DNA of 64,000 nucleotides. It comes from JACJWR01 sp963752505 (GTDB taxonomy: Bacteria > Actinomycetota > Actinomycetes > S36-B12 > UBA10799). Each line of letters starts with the position of its first letter. Position 1 is the stretch's first letter. The position numbers and the translations under genes are program-made. The stretch spans positions 299,310-363,309 of the forward strand of contig CAVVYM010000002.1 of NCBI GenBank assembly GCA_963752505.1. Direction: 5' to 3'. Below the pieces are notes generated by a model. It had not been told where the DNA came from and ran no database searches. It was given only the letters and a program-made list of their open reading frames with translations. Of this stretch, positions 49,493 through 59,559 are shown in pieces.

Positions 49493-50613
49493 CTAGCCGA
49501 GCACCTCGCGAAACAGCTCCAAGTGTGCGGCCACGGCTGCGTCGCGATCCAGGCTTCGGGCGCGTCGGCGGGCGGTCGCGCCCAGGGCGGCGGCGCGGTC
49601 CGGCGTTTCGAGCAGGTCGGCCACCGCAGCAGCCAGCGCCTTGGGATCCTCGGGAGGCACCACGATGCCGCCTGGGGCAAGTGCGAGTTCCGGCCGCATA
49701 GCGACGCCATGGGCCGGCCCGAGCAGCACCTCCGCGGTACCACCGACGTCGGTGGCTACGCATCGAGCCGACCGGCCGCCATTGCCTCAAGCAGTGAATT
49801 GGAGAGTCCCTCGGCCACCGAGGCCTGCACCACTACATCCGCGGCGGCCAAGTAAGGTCGCGGATCGGGCACATCGCCGAGTAACCGTACGTCCACTCCG
49901 GCCTTCGCGATCAACTCATGTACTTCGGCCGCGGCGTCGGGCCAGCGGATATCGTCGCCGAGGCACATCACCGTCACGGGCCTTCCCTGGCCGGCCAGCA
50001 ACTGTGCGGCCGCCGCCAGATGGGCGTGGCCTTCTGCGGCCGCAGCGATCGCGACGTTGACGATCACTGGAAGATTCGTTTCGATTCGCGCCGGCTCGGC
50101 CCGTTCGAAAGCGGACGTGTCCACGATGTTGCCTATCACCGTGTAGCGCTCTCAACGGCAAACCTTCGGTTGCCGCAGAGTCCTCTGCGGCAAGCCGGGA
50201 GTTGGCGATGATCGCCGCGGCTCGGCGCAGCGACGCGGCGGCAGCGGCGGCACGCGGCGCCGAATCCTGCCTAGATGACGCGAGGTGTCGGTGCGCGACA
50301 TCACTAGCGGCGGTGCCCCCGGCTTCAGCGAATAGCCCGCGGCCAGCAGGCTACGTGCGCAGCATCAGCGACCTGCACGATGTCAGGCTGGAAGCGGTGC
50401 AGCCAGGCCGGGTAGGCACGGAAACCCCCGCCGATGGCCCTCACCCCAGCTGCCGCTAGACACTGGAGCTGCTGTCGTCCGCCTCGACTACCGGTTTGAG
50501 CACGAATACCTCGACGTGCAACCCAGCCTCCGCCAAAGCGCAGCGCCGGCAGCGTGAACTGCCGTTCGGTTCCGCCGCGGGCGAGTTCATCGACAACGAG
50601 TCCTACCTCGCAT
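49493..50613 (-). pseudogene. GT4 glycosyltransferase (several frameshifts)
   Basis: Reading across frames: GLVVDELARGGTERQFTLPA, HVEVFVLKPVVEADD, YPAWLHRFQPDIVQVADAAH, then IVNVAIAAAAEGHAHLAAAA, DVRLLGDVPDPRPYLAAADV and ASVAEGLSNSLLEAMAAG (the GT4 donor-binding E7E motif), end in GIVVPPEDPKALAAAVADLL. At least five breaks. Confidence 0.75.
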
Positions 50614-51440
50614 ACGCTCCACCCTAGACACAGCGACGGACTCTGGGGTGCGGGTTTGGCCCTCGGCAACAAGTTCGGCTCCTCCGATCACATCGGTCGA
50701 GAGCTGGCTGGCCTTCACGTGATTCCGGTTCACCGCTCGTCACCCCCAGGGAGTCGCATAGTCCCGCCGACAGTCGTCCTGATCGCGGCCTTGGCCTCCG
50801 GCGATGCGTCAACCTGGTGGTGTTTGTCGGTGACGTTGCGTTGTTCGGTTCGAGGCTATCCGCGACCCGGCTTCCTACCACCGCAATCATCGCCCTCGGA
50901 TCAGTTGGATTGAGAGATCTCGTGCGCGTCGACGCGACCGTCGACCTCTAGGAAGTCAACTTGCGACCGGAGGACCTCGTCGAGCTTGCTAACAGACCCC
51001 GCTCCGCCGGCCAGGAGAGGACGAAGGGTATCGAAGCTAGCGAGCTCTGGGGTCCAGTCTTGCTCAGGGTTGGCAACCCTCCGTTTCTTGGTTCGCCCTT
51101 GCTGTGGTGGACTGGTAGGCAGACATGGCGCGCTCCAGCGCAGCACGCAGGATTGCGAACGAGTGGATGGGCCAGAGCAACTGCGATGGCAGCGAGGGAC
51201 TGCCCCTGCGCTTTCAGAGGTGCCACGGGTCGCGTTGCTTTGCCAACTGTCGCGGTCATACTCGGTGCGCATTCACCGTCGTGGCCCTCCCTCCCAGCTG
51301 CAGCGGGCTTTGTGCCGACAAGGGCTCCTGCTGCGCGCTTGGCTCAACTCTACGTCCGTCGAGCGCCATGTAGCGCAAGACGAGCCGACCAACCCTAGAA
51401 AGCGCATCGTGCAAACCTCAGCACCACCTGTTGTTCGGCT
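50614..51440. other. No recognisable gene
   Basis: About 830 bases between the GT4 remnant and the nucleotidyltransferase. Several short frames exist on both strands but none shows a family motif, regular codon bias or a convincing start. It may hold the remains of a gene too damaged to read. Confidence 0.4.
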
Positions 51441-52288
51441 TCACTTCACCCACAGCCGAGGCAGGAGGGTGGCGTCTACGGCGTGTTGCGGTAGTTGCCC
51501 TCTTCTTTGGAATATTTCGGGACCATAGACTCGGGGAAACGACGCAGCGGACCGCGCCCCGAGCTGCCGGCCGCGACCGGTGGGCTGTGCGGGCAACATG
51601 CGACAGTCGGACGCTTCGGCGACGACTAGCGCCACAGCCAGTGACTTCCTGGCCCCGGCACGGCTCAATTCCTGAGCCGTTTCCCACTCGTCGGGGCTCA
51701 GGCGGACGGCCAGTTCCGCGAAGTCCAGAATGTGCCGAAAACTGCGCCACTCCTCACGTGTGCCATGCAGTGATGCGACCAGCAACGCGTCGGGACGGCT
51801 CAACGTCCACAGTCGCAGCCCCGAGTCGTCGATGCGGTGCCGACGCGACCACAGGTCGTAAAAGGGAATCCCGAGGTAGCCGGGGAACTCCACCTCCCAG
51901 TGCAGGTCAATTCCTACGGGCAGACCGGCGTAGGAGGTTTCGATCGCACGGGTGACGAAGAACCTGTCGGGGGCCTCAGATGCCCCAACTCGGTGCAGCC
52001 CAGCAGCGATCAAGGCATCGTGGGCACGCGCCACATCTGCACGGTCAGTCAGGACGTCGAGATCCGCGCTCTGGCGCCCAGGCCAGTGACTGTTGGTCAT
52101 CCAGCAAGTGCCGCACCCTTGAAGTCGCGGACCTGCGCACCCGCGTCAGCGAGGGTCCGTGCCACGCGCGTCACTGCCCCAGCCCGAGCGCGACTCCTCA
52201 TGTCATTCGACTTGACCGCACCCTCCCACAACCCACGGGCGTTGGAGCCAAACTGGAGGCAGTCAGAGGGAACCAAAGGGACCGGCAA
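51441..52288 (-). pseudogene. Nucleotidyltransferase family protein (NTP_transf_5 type)
   Basis: RDFKGAALAG, a frame change near 52097, then SADLDVLTDRADVARAHDAL, VGIDLHWEVEFPGYLGIPFY and DALLVASLHGTREEWRSFRH. This fits the uncharacterised nucleotidyltransferase family often found in exopolysaccharide clusters. The usual N-terminal ~80 residues are missing. Confidence 0.68.
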
Positions 52289-53710
52289 CTAGTACGCACC
52301 AGATCCCGTGAAGACTGCCTTGATGGTCCGCAACAGGATGATGACGTCAAAGGACAACGACCAGTTCTCCGCGTAGTAGAGGTCCATCATGACGTTGTCT
52401 TCCCAGGAGGTGTCCAGACCTCCCCGACACCTGCCAAAGACCCGTGATTCCCGGTTTCGCCAACAGGCGCCGATGGTCGTCGCCCGAGTACCGCTAGACA
52501 TCAGCCAACTGGTGTGGCCTCGGGCCCACCAGACTCATCTCATTCCGAAGGACATTCCATAGCTGGGGCAACTCATCAAGCGAGGATCGCCGGAGAAACC
52601 GACCTACGGGCGTCACCCGCGGATCATGGCTCAACTTGAATGTGGCACCGCCATCCCCCGACTGATCTCGTAGTGCCTCCAACCCCTCGTCGGCACCCAC
52701 CTGCATCGTTCGAAACTTCAAGCAAGTAAACGTCTCGCCGCGACAACCCATGCGCTCCTGCTTCGAACAAGACCGGTCCCCTCGAACTGAGCTTGACCGC
52801 CAGCGCGATCAAGACCATGGGCACCGCCAACACAAGAAGTCCGAGCACCGACCCCGAGTAGGTCCAGTGAGCGCTTGACGACTTTGGCTGGCCCACTGAA
52901 CTGAGGGTTTTCCACCGAGAGGAGGGCCAGCCCCTCAACTTGCTGCACGCGCAGTCGTGGACCAGCGATTTCCACAACTGCGGGGCTCACCATCAGGTGC
53001 AAATCGGTGTCCTCCAACGCCCAACCGAGTCGACGGGTCCAGGACGGGTCGCCTTCAGCGAAGGGCATATAGAGAATCGTGTCCGCGCGAGCGGCAAGCG
53101 CCCGCTGAACTACCTGCTTCGGGTCTTTGACGATGCCGTGATCAGTCACAGACCCCACTTCCGCATACCGGTTCTCGGACTTGCTGAGGTCACTGCGAAT
53201 CGCCTCGAGTTGTGTCGGCGAGGCAACTACGAAGACTCGGTGGATCGGATGACCTTTGCGAAGAGTGCGTCGTAGGGAGCGCCGCATGACCCAGCGTCCA
53301 CCCAGAAGAAGCACCGTGCCAAGAACAGCAGTTCCTACGAGGAACACGCGCGCGCGTGTAGTGTCGGTGAAGTAGGCGAACGACGCCGCCAACATGACCA
53401 TCCAGGCACTCGCCACGAGCACACGACGGTATTCCTCCACTCCGGCGCCGAGCACGCTCGTGACCCGCGTCTGGCGCTGCCAAAGAACGAGTGGCCAGGC
53501 GATCAGGACTGCGATTGCCAACGTCTGCCTTGACGGGTCTTGAGAAAGCGGGCCTCCGGCACCCCAACCGGCGACCAACGCCACAACGACCGCGATGACA
53601 ACCATCACCAGATCCGTGGTCGCGATTGCCCTGACAATGTCTCCTGGCTCGGATTCCCCTGATGCGACACCGGTGGCCCTGCTTGCCGACACTGCCGATT
53701 CGCCTTGCAT
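52289..53710 (-). pseudogene. Undecaprenyl-phosphate sugar phosphotransferase (frameshifted)
   Basis: Initiating enzyme of exopolysaccharide synthesis, WcaJ/WbaP type. N-terminal half (ATG 53710): four helices and a CoA-binding-like domain, VFVVASPTQLEAIRSDLSK, VVKRSLDLLG. Then other frames carry PMVLIALAVKLSSRGPVLF, KFRTMQVGADE, RFLRRSSLDELPQLWNVL, MSLVGPRP and SWEDNVMMDLYYAENWSL. All catalytic-domain motifs are present but spread over at least four frames, with breaks near 52890, 52740, 52500 and 52430. Confidence 0.82.
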
Positions 53711-54067
53711 GCAGGCCAAGCCCCTCACATTGAAGTCTGCTGGAACGTAGGATAGCCAGGCAGTCCGTTGTTCTGTTTCCAGTTCCTGCGACAGGCCCGA
53801 TGGTACGCGATGAGTCGCCCAAAAAGGGTTGCAGCACCCTGGCCCTGAGAACGAAGATGCGGTTGCGCCTCCAGAACAGGTGCCGGGCAATTCGACCACG
53901 CGTCGGTATTCACGACAAGAGTAGGAACGGGCGGTGCGGTCGGACGGCCCTTACGTGCCGGATTGAGAATCGAGCAGTCGCAGTCTCCAGCACTCCCGGG
54001 TCGGTCTTGGTCGGCTGGTAGAGCGGGCGGGTAGCCGCCAGCTGGGCCCGTCAATGCCGCGCGGGCC
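53711..54067. other. Gene-free stretch, promoter side of sugar transferase
   Basis: 357 bases. Slightly lower GC than the genes around it. Likely leader of the minus-strand sugar transferase gene; no reading frame or hairpin stands out. Confidence 0.4.
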
Positions 54068-54870
54068 CTAGGGCCAGATGATCGGTACGAGCGCCACGGT
54101 CGCAATCACGACGGTGATGGCTAGCGGCAGGCCGAGCCGCCAACAGTCGGAGAAACGGTAGCCGCCGGGACCGTAGACCATGGTGTTGGTCTGGTAGCCG
54201 ATCGGCGTAAGGAAGGACGCGGACGCTGCAACGGCGATCAGATCACCGCCTCGAAGTAGCGCACCGAAGGGTCATCGAGGGCCTCGACGTGCTCGCTCTC
54301 GGCCGACTCCAGCCCTTTGCGGCCTTGGAGGTCCAGCACCTTCGAGGCCTGCCCGGCGAACCGGAGGCGATTGCCGCCGCGCAGGCAGCACCCAGGCGGA
54401 GATGACGACCATGAGCGTGATGCCCAGAATCGCCACCGGCAGGCCGATCTTGCCGATCTCGAAGAAGCCCATCGCGCCTAGGCCGGCGTCCTCCATCAAC
54501 CCGGAAACCACCAGGTTGGTCGACGTGCCGATGACACTGAGCAGACCGCCGAGAATGACGGCGAACGAAATCGGCATGAGCAGCTTCGACACCGGGACAC
54601 GATGCTTGTCGGCTCAGGTCTGGATCTCCGGGATCGCCATCGCGACGATCGGGGTGTTGTTCAGAAAGCGGAGGCGCCAGCAGCCGGGGTGGAGAGTCGC
54701 AGGATGGGTAAACGGGGTTTGCGGCCGTCGCCGTTGCCCAGCGCGCCGTGCAGCAGCGGAGTGAGGGCGCCGGTCTTCTGCACCCCTGCGGCGAGGACAT
54801 ACAGGGCGGCGTCGGCTTCCGCCACACCAACGTCGCCTGCGGCCTCGACTAATGCGACCAGCCAGAGTCG
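54068..54870 (-). pseudogene. SLC13-type permease, internally deleted
   Basis: ALYVLAAGVQKTGALTPLL, FLNNTPIVAMAIP, PISFAVILGGLLSVIGTSTN, MGFFEIGKIGLPVAILGITL, then after the charged RKGLESAESEHVE region the end LTPIGYQTNTMVYGPGGYRF. Both halves of the anion-transporter signature are recognisable, but the central helices and the N-terminus are missing, and frames change. It has no evident link to glycan genes. Directly precedes the duplicated ugd piece. Confidence 0.75.
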
Positions 54871-55022
54871 TCAAATCCGGACTCGTAGAACGGCGCCTTG
54901 CCAGCCCGCAGGGCGTCCAGTTTGGCGAGGTCAACGTCCACCCCGACCACCTCGAAGCCAAGGGACGCCATCGATGCAGCGGGACCGCACCGAAAGCCCC
55001 GCAGGCAGACCGCCGCGGCGAA
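54868..55022. repeat. Composite direct repeat, copy 2 (ugd 5' fragment plus 45-bp junction)
   Basis: 104 bp matching ugd codons (minus-strand MASLGFEVVGVDVDLAKLDA) and 45 bp matching 37532-37576, separated by six bases instead of 144. No ugd start or remaining body is present here, so it is a scar and not a gene. Confidence 0.85.
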
Positions 55023-55049
55023 GCGGCGCAGCCGCCCCAGCCCCTGACC

Positions 55050-56552
55050 TCAGCGCCCCAAACGCTGCCGCACCGTCGACACCATCAGCGCCCGCGTGTC
55101 CCTCGGCAACACCAACCACGCAACGACCCCGGCCACCACTACCGCAACCACGGCAGCCACCAACGCCCCGATCCGCGACGCCGGATCCACCCGATCCACC
55201 GCCACCGCGCCCACCAGCCCCAGCGCAACCATGGCCGGGCCGACCCGGGCCAGCGCTGGCCAGATGATGCGCGAGTACCCGCCATCGAGCATCGACAACA
55301 GCACAGCAGCCACGCAGGCACCCACGAACGACGCCGCGATCACCCCGATCAGCCCGCCGAGCGGCGCCCCGATGGCCATGCCGACCAGGGCCACTCCGGT
55401 GCCGGTGGCCAACCTCACCGTCACCGCCCGGGTATTGCCGTGGCCGAGCAGGGTTTGGGTGAACAGCCACACCGTGATGGTCATGATCGCCACCACCGAG
55501 AGTCCCCGAATGGCCACTCCGACGCCCGGCACCGAGATCCCCAACCAGGCTTCGGCCATATACGGCCCGGTCGCCAGCATCACCGTGGCCAACACGGCCA
55601 CCAGCGCCAGCGAGGCGAAGGAGGCATTCCGCACCAACCCGGCGATGCGCTCGGGCTGCGAATCGCGCCACTCCGCGACCCCCACCAGGATCGCCGCAGT
55701 CGGCGCCATCGCAGCGATCAGCGCCATCCGGGTGACCGTGAATCCCAACTGCATGGCGGCAGCCGACTCGGAGCCATCGAACGCCGAGAGCAGGGCCTTC
55801 GCCGCCGCTGGCTCGACCAGCAGGGACGCCTGCATCGATGCCAGCGCCAGGCCCCCCACCAGCAACTTCCGCGAATCAGCCGGCCGCAGCGGTCGCCACA
55901 CCGCCCGCGTACCGGTGAGTCGCAGCGCGTTGCGCAGGTGGCCGATGAGCGTCACCGCGCCGAGCACCCACATGCCCAGCAACATCCCGAACAGTCCCAG
56001 CCCAGCCAGCACCGCGATCACCGTGGCGACGGCCCCCACCAACGCGCCAACGGCGTTCACGGCATTGGCCAGGTCGCCTCGCTGCAGGCCGGTGGCCACC
56101 GCAGACTGCACCGAGTAGTACCACCCAACGGTCTGGTAGACCACCACGCCCAGCCAGATCCACCGGCCCAGCGTCACATCGGCGGGCGCGGCGATGATGC
56201 TCATGAGGGGCCACCCGACCAGGGCGGTGATCGGCATCACGAAGATGGCGAGTCGGGCCAGCACCGAGACGCTCTGCCGGGTGGCGACCACCACGGCGTC
56301 GGCGTCGTCGACCCCGCGAGCCTCGGCCACACGCCGAGTGGTCATCGTTGCCATCCCCGCGTCGACGGCGGCGAGCACCGCGATGAGGCCGGTGATCGTG
56401 GCCCACAGACCGTACTGCTCAAGTGAAATGCGGCCCAGGATGATGGGCAGCGTCACCACGGCCACCAGCGGCGGAAGCGCCGCACGAAGCAACGACGTCA
56501 CCATCGTGCGGGCGACGTTCGCGCGCGTGGTTCCCGTGTCGTCGCTGGCCAT
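55050..56552 (-). CDS. Oligosaccharide flippase, Wzx-like
   Basis: Intact 500-residue membrane protein with ~12-14 helices, polysaccharide-transport/MATE group: SLEQYGLWATITGLIAVLAA, GMATMTTRRVAE, WLGISVPGVGVAIRGLSVVA. Repaired neighbours suggest it exports the products of the adjacent methyltransferase/Gmd genes. Its frame is unbroken, in contrast to the cluster to the left. Confidence 0.87.
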   Translation of the reverse strand: MASDDTGTTRANVARTMVTSLLRAALPPLVAVVTLPIILGRISLEQYGLWATITGLIAVLAAVDAGMATMTTRRVAEARGVDDADAVVVATRQSVSVLARLAIFVMPITALVGWPLMSIIAAPADVTLGRWIWLGVVVYQTVGWYYSVQSAVATGLQRGDLANAVNAVGALVGAVATVIAVLAGLGLFGMLLGMWVLGAVTLIGHLRNALRLTGTRAVWRPLRPADSRKLLVGGLALASMQASLLVEPAAAKALLSAFDGSESAAAMQLGFTVTRMALIAAMAPTAAILVGVAEWRDSQPERIAGLVRNASFASLALVAVLATVMLATGPYMAEAWLGISVPGVGVAIRGLSVVAIMTITVWLFTQTLLGHGNTRAVTVRLATGTGVALVGMAIGAPLGGLIGVIAASFVGACVAAVLLSMLDGGYSRIIWPALARVGPAMVALGLVGAVAVDRVDPASRIGALVAAVVAVVVAGVVAWLVLPRDTRALMVSTVRQRLGR

Positions 56553-56621
56553 GCCTCATTGAACCCCACGGCCACCCGGCATCGGCTCAGGCGTCACCCT
56601 CCGGCGAGCGCGGCCAACACG

Positions 56622-57350
56622 CTAGAGGCTCGGCTTGCGCCCCACCGCGAGCACGGACTGCCCGAACGGCATGCGTACATGCGATTCGACGCCGCGCGCC
56701 ACCGGCACCACCGCCGCATCCCAGAGCCGCAGAATCGGCCCGTCACCCGGCGTCATCTTGAGCACGCGCATCCCCGCGAACCAGGCGAACATGCCCGGCG
56801 CATTGACGTAGCGACAGTCGACGACCTCGAATCCGGCGCCGCGGTACTTGGCCGCGATGTTCTCGCGCGTGTAGCGCCGCACGTGCCCAATCGCCCGGTC
56901 GAATTCGCTCATCAACGCCGGAAACGCCGGGGCGAGCGTCACGAAGTAGCCACCCGGGCGCAGCAGGTGAAAAGCCGCCGAGAATGCCGAGACATCGTCT
57001 GGGATGTGCTCCATGACGTTGAAGGAGACCACGGCCGAGTGGTCGCCCGGATCGGTGCCGTCGAGATCCACCGTGGCGAACCGCACTCGCGAGTCGTCGC
57101 TGAACTTCTCCTGCAGCACGGCCCAGCGGCTGGGATCGGCCTCGGTGAGGGTGATTCGACGCAGCCCGCCGGCGAGCCACGTCTGGGCATAGTCGCCCAT
57201 GCCGCTGCCGATCTCCAACGGATCGTCGCCCAGGTACGGCTGAGCCATGGAGCACAGCCACTCGTGGTAGCGCCTGGCATTCGCGTTCGATTCGAGCACC
57301 TCGCTCTGCAGGCCAGTGTCGCCGAGCACCTGCTTGTTGGCCTGCGGCAT
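56622..57350 (-). CDS. Class I SAM methyltransferase
   Basis: 242 residues, intact. LEIGSGMGDYAQTWLAG, FATVDLDGTD, VVSFNVMEHIPDD and LLRPGGYFVTLAPAFPAL define the fold; the C-terminal part has FGQSVLAVGRK. ATG with AAGGGAG upstream. Divergent from gmd; same strand as the flippase, 69 bases before it. Confidence 0.87.
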   Translation of the reverse strand: MPQANKQVLGDTGLQSEVLESNANARRYHEWLCSMAQPYLGDDPLEIGSGMGDYAQTWLAGGLRRITLTEADPSRWAVLQEKFSDDSRVRFATVDLDGTDPGDHSAVVSFNVMEHIPDDVSAFSAAFHLLRPGGYFVTLAPAFPALMSEFDRAIGHVRRYTRENIAAKYRGAGFEVVDCRYVNAPGMFAWFAGMRVLKMTPGDGPILRLWDAAVVPVARGVESHVRMPFGQSVLAVGRKPSL

Positions 57351-57530
57351 CGGGCTCCCTTCCGGCGTATTCCGGCGTCGAATCCAACGTCGTCTCCGAC
57401 GCACTCTAGGCGAGGATTCGTCAGCAGCACGGGTGCCGCACCCTAGACTGAGCGAGCCATCTGTGCACCCGTGTTCGCGGGGCGAGAGGGCGGCACAGAG
57501 GCGAGCGCACGCTTGGAGGCGGAACAACCT

Positions 57531-58533
57531 ATGTCTGAAGCCACGACCGGGAACAAGGTCGCGTTGATCACCGGCATCACCGGGCAGGACGGTTCGTACC
57601 TGGCGGAGTTGCTGCTGGACAAGGGCTACGAGGTCCACGGTCTGATTCGACGGGCGTCCACCTTCAACACCGCGCGGATCGACCACCTGTACCGCGACCC
57701 GCACGACCCCGAAGCCCGGCTGTTCCTGCACTACGGCGACCTCACCGACGGCTCGCGGTTGGTCACGCTGATGGAGCGCATCGGGCCCGCGGAGGTCTAC
57801 CACCTGGCCGCGCAGTCGCACGTGCGGGTGTCGTTCGACGAGCCCGAATACACCGGCGACGTCACCGGGTTGGGCACGACCCGACTGCTGGAGGCGATCC
57901 GCATGTCCGAGGTACCGGCGCGGTTCTACCAGGCCTCGAGTTCGGAGATGTTCGGGGCCACGCCGCCGCCGCAGAACGAGGACACCCCGTTCTACCCCCG
58001 CTCCCCCTACGGCGCGGCCAAGGTCTACGGCTACTGGATGGCGCGCAACTACCGCGAGGCGTACGGCCTGTTCGCCGTCAACGGCATCCTGTTCAACCAC
58101 GAGTCACCGCGCCGTGGCGAGACGTTCGTGACCCGCAAGATCACCATGGCGGTGGCCGCGATCGCAGCCGGCCTGCAGGACGACCTGTGGCTGGGCAACC
58201 TCGACGCGGCCCGCGACTGGGGCTACGCCAAGGAGTACGTCGAGGCGATGTGGCTGATGCTGCAGGCCGACACCCCCCGCGACTACGTCGTGGCCACGGG
58301 CACCATCTACACGGTGCGCGACTTCGTCGATCGCCTTCGCCCATGTCGGACTGGATTGGGAGGACGCACGTTCGATTCGACCCCCGCTACCTGCGCCCCA
58401 CCGAGGTCGACGACCTCATCGGCGATCCCACCCGGGCAGCCGACAATGCTCGGCTGGAAGGCCACCACCCACACCCCCGAACTCGCCGCGCCTGATGGTC
58501 GACGCCGACATCGCGCGGCTGGCCGAGCGCTAG
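57531..58533 (+). CDS. gmd: GDP-mannose 4,6-dehydratase (frameshifted at 3' end)
   Basis: Makes GDP-4-keto-6-deoxymannose for rhamnose- or fucose-type sugars. ITGITGQDGSYLAELLLDKG binds NADP; YHLAAQSHVRVSFDEP, ASSSEMFG and SPYGAAKVYGYW carry the catalytic residues; NHESPRRGETFVTRKI is Gmd-specific. Intact to GTIYTVRDFVD near 58330, after which FDPRYLRPTEVDDLIGDP, GWKATTHTPELA and DADIARLAER lie in alternating frames (at least three indels in 200 bases). TTGGAGG ribosome site. Confidence 0.9.
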
Positions 58534-58586
58534 GCCCGCAGCCAGCCTCGCGGCACCCCCGACGCTCCGCCTGCCAGACTCACCCC

Positions 58587-59528
58587 ATGCGGATTCTCGT
58601 CACCGGCGGCGCCGGCTTCATCGGATCGAACCTCGTGCGTCGGCTGCTGGACGACGGCGATTCGGTGGCGGTGATCGACGATCTCTCCACCGGCTACCGT
58701 GCCAACCTCGACGGCCTGCGACATCGACTTCTTCGAGGCGTCGATCCTGGACGGGCAGCCCTGGCGCACGCCGCCGACGGCGCCGAGGCGATCATCCACC
58801 TCGGGCGCGCTCGGATCGGTGCCACGCTCGGTGAAGGACCCGATGACATCGCATCACGCCAACGCCACCGGCACCCTGATGGTGTGCCAGGCCGCCCAGC
58901 GTGAGGGGGCGCACCTGGCCGCAGCGTCATCGAGTTCGGTCTACGGATCGACGCCGGATCTGCCCCCGGCGCGAGAACCTGCCCACCCGACCGATGTCGC
59001 CCTACGCGGTGACGAAACTGGCCACCGAGTCGTATCTGCTGGCCTTCGCCGCCGTCCTACGGCCTGCCCACCTTGCCGTTCCGCTTCTTCAACGTCTACG
59101 GCCCACGGCAGGCGGCCGGGCACGTCTACGCGGCGGTGATCCCGGTGTTCATCGATGCTGCCCTGCGCGGTGAGCCGCTGCCGCTCAACGGCGACGGGCT
59201 GCAGTCGCGCGACTTCACCTTCGTCGACACCGTCACATGGGTGCTGGCCGACGCCGCGCACCGCAAGGTCACCTCGGACCGGCCGGTGAACCTGGCGATC
59301 GGCGCCAATGTGACGCTGCGCGACCTGATCGCCGAATTGGAGGGAATGCTGGGCCGGCGAGTTGCCGATCGAGCCGCGACCGCCGCGGGTGGGCGACGTG
59401 CGAGCGAGCCAGTCGGATCCGGCGCTGCTGCGCAGCCTGTTCCCCGACGTGCCGGAGGTGCCGTTCGTGGCGGGGTTGCAGGCCACGCTGGACTGGTTCA
59501 CGACGCTGCCGAGTACCCGGCCAACTGA
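58587..59528 (+). pseudogene. NAD-dependent epimerase/dehydratase (multiple frameshifts)
   Basis: UDP-glucose 4-epimerase-like SDR. MRILVTGGAGFIGSNLVRRL, VIDDLSTGYRANL, LGSVPRSVKDP, SSSSVYGSTPD, YAVTKLATESYLLAFAAV (Tyr-Lys pair), FRFFNVYGPRQ and SRDFTFVDTVTWVL are all present in order but distributed over three frames with about six breaks in 940 bases. Complete in content, unlike the deleted copy at 40220. Confidence 0.82.
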
Positions 59529-59559
59529 GGCCGGGTTGCCCGCCCGGCCCGACCTGGCG

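Noticed and set aside
50614..51440. Short frames suggestive of a transposase or small enzyme
   Set aside because: No transposase motif, terminal repeats or target duplication could be seen; left unassigned.
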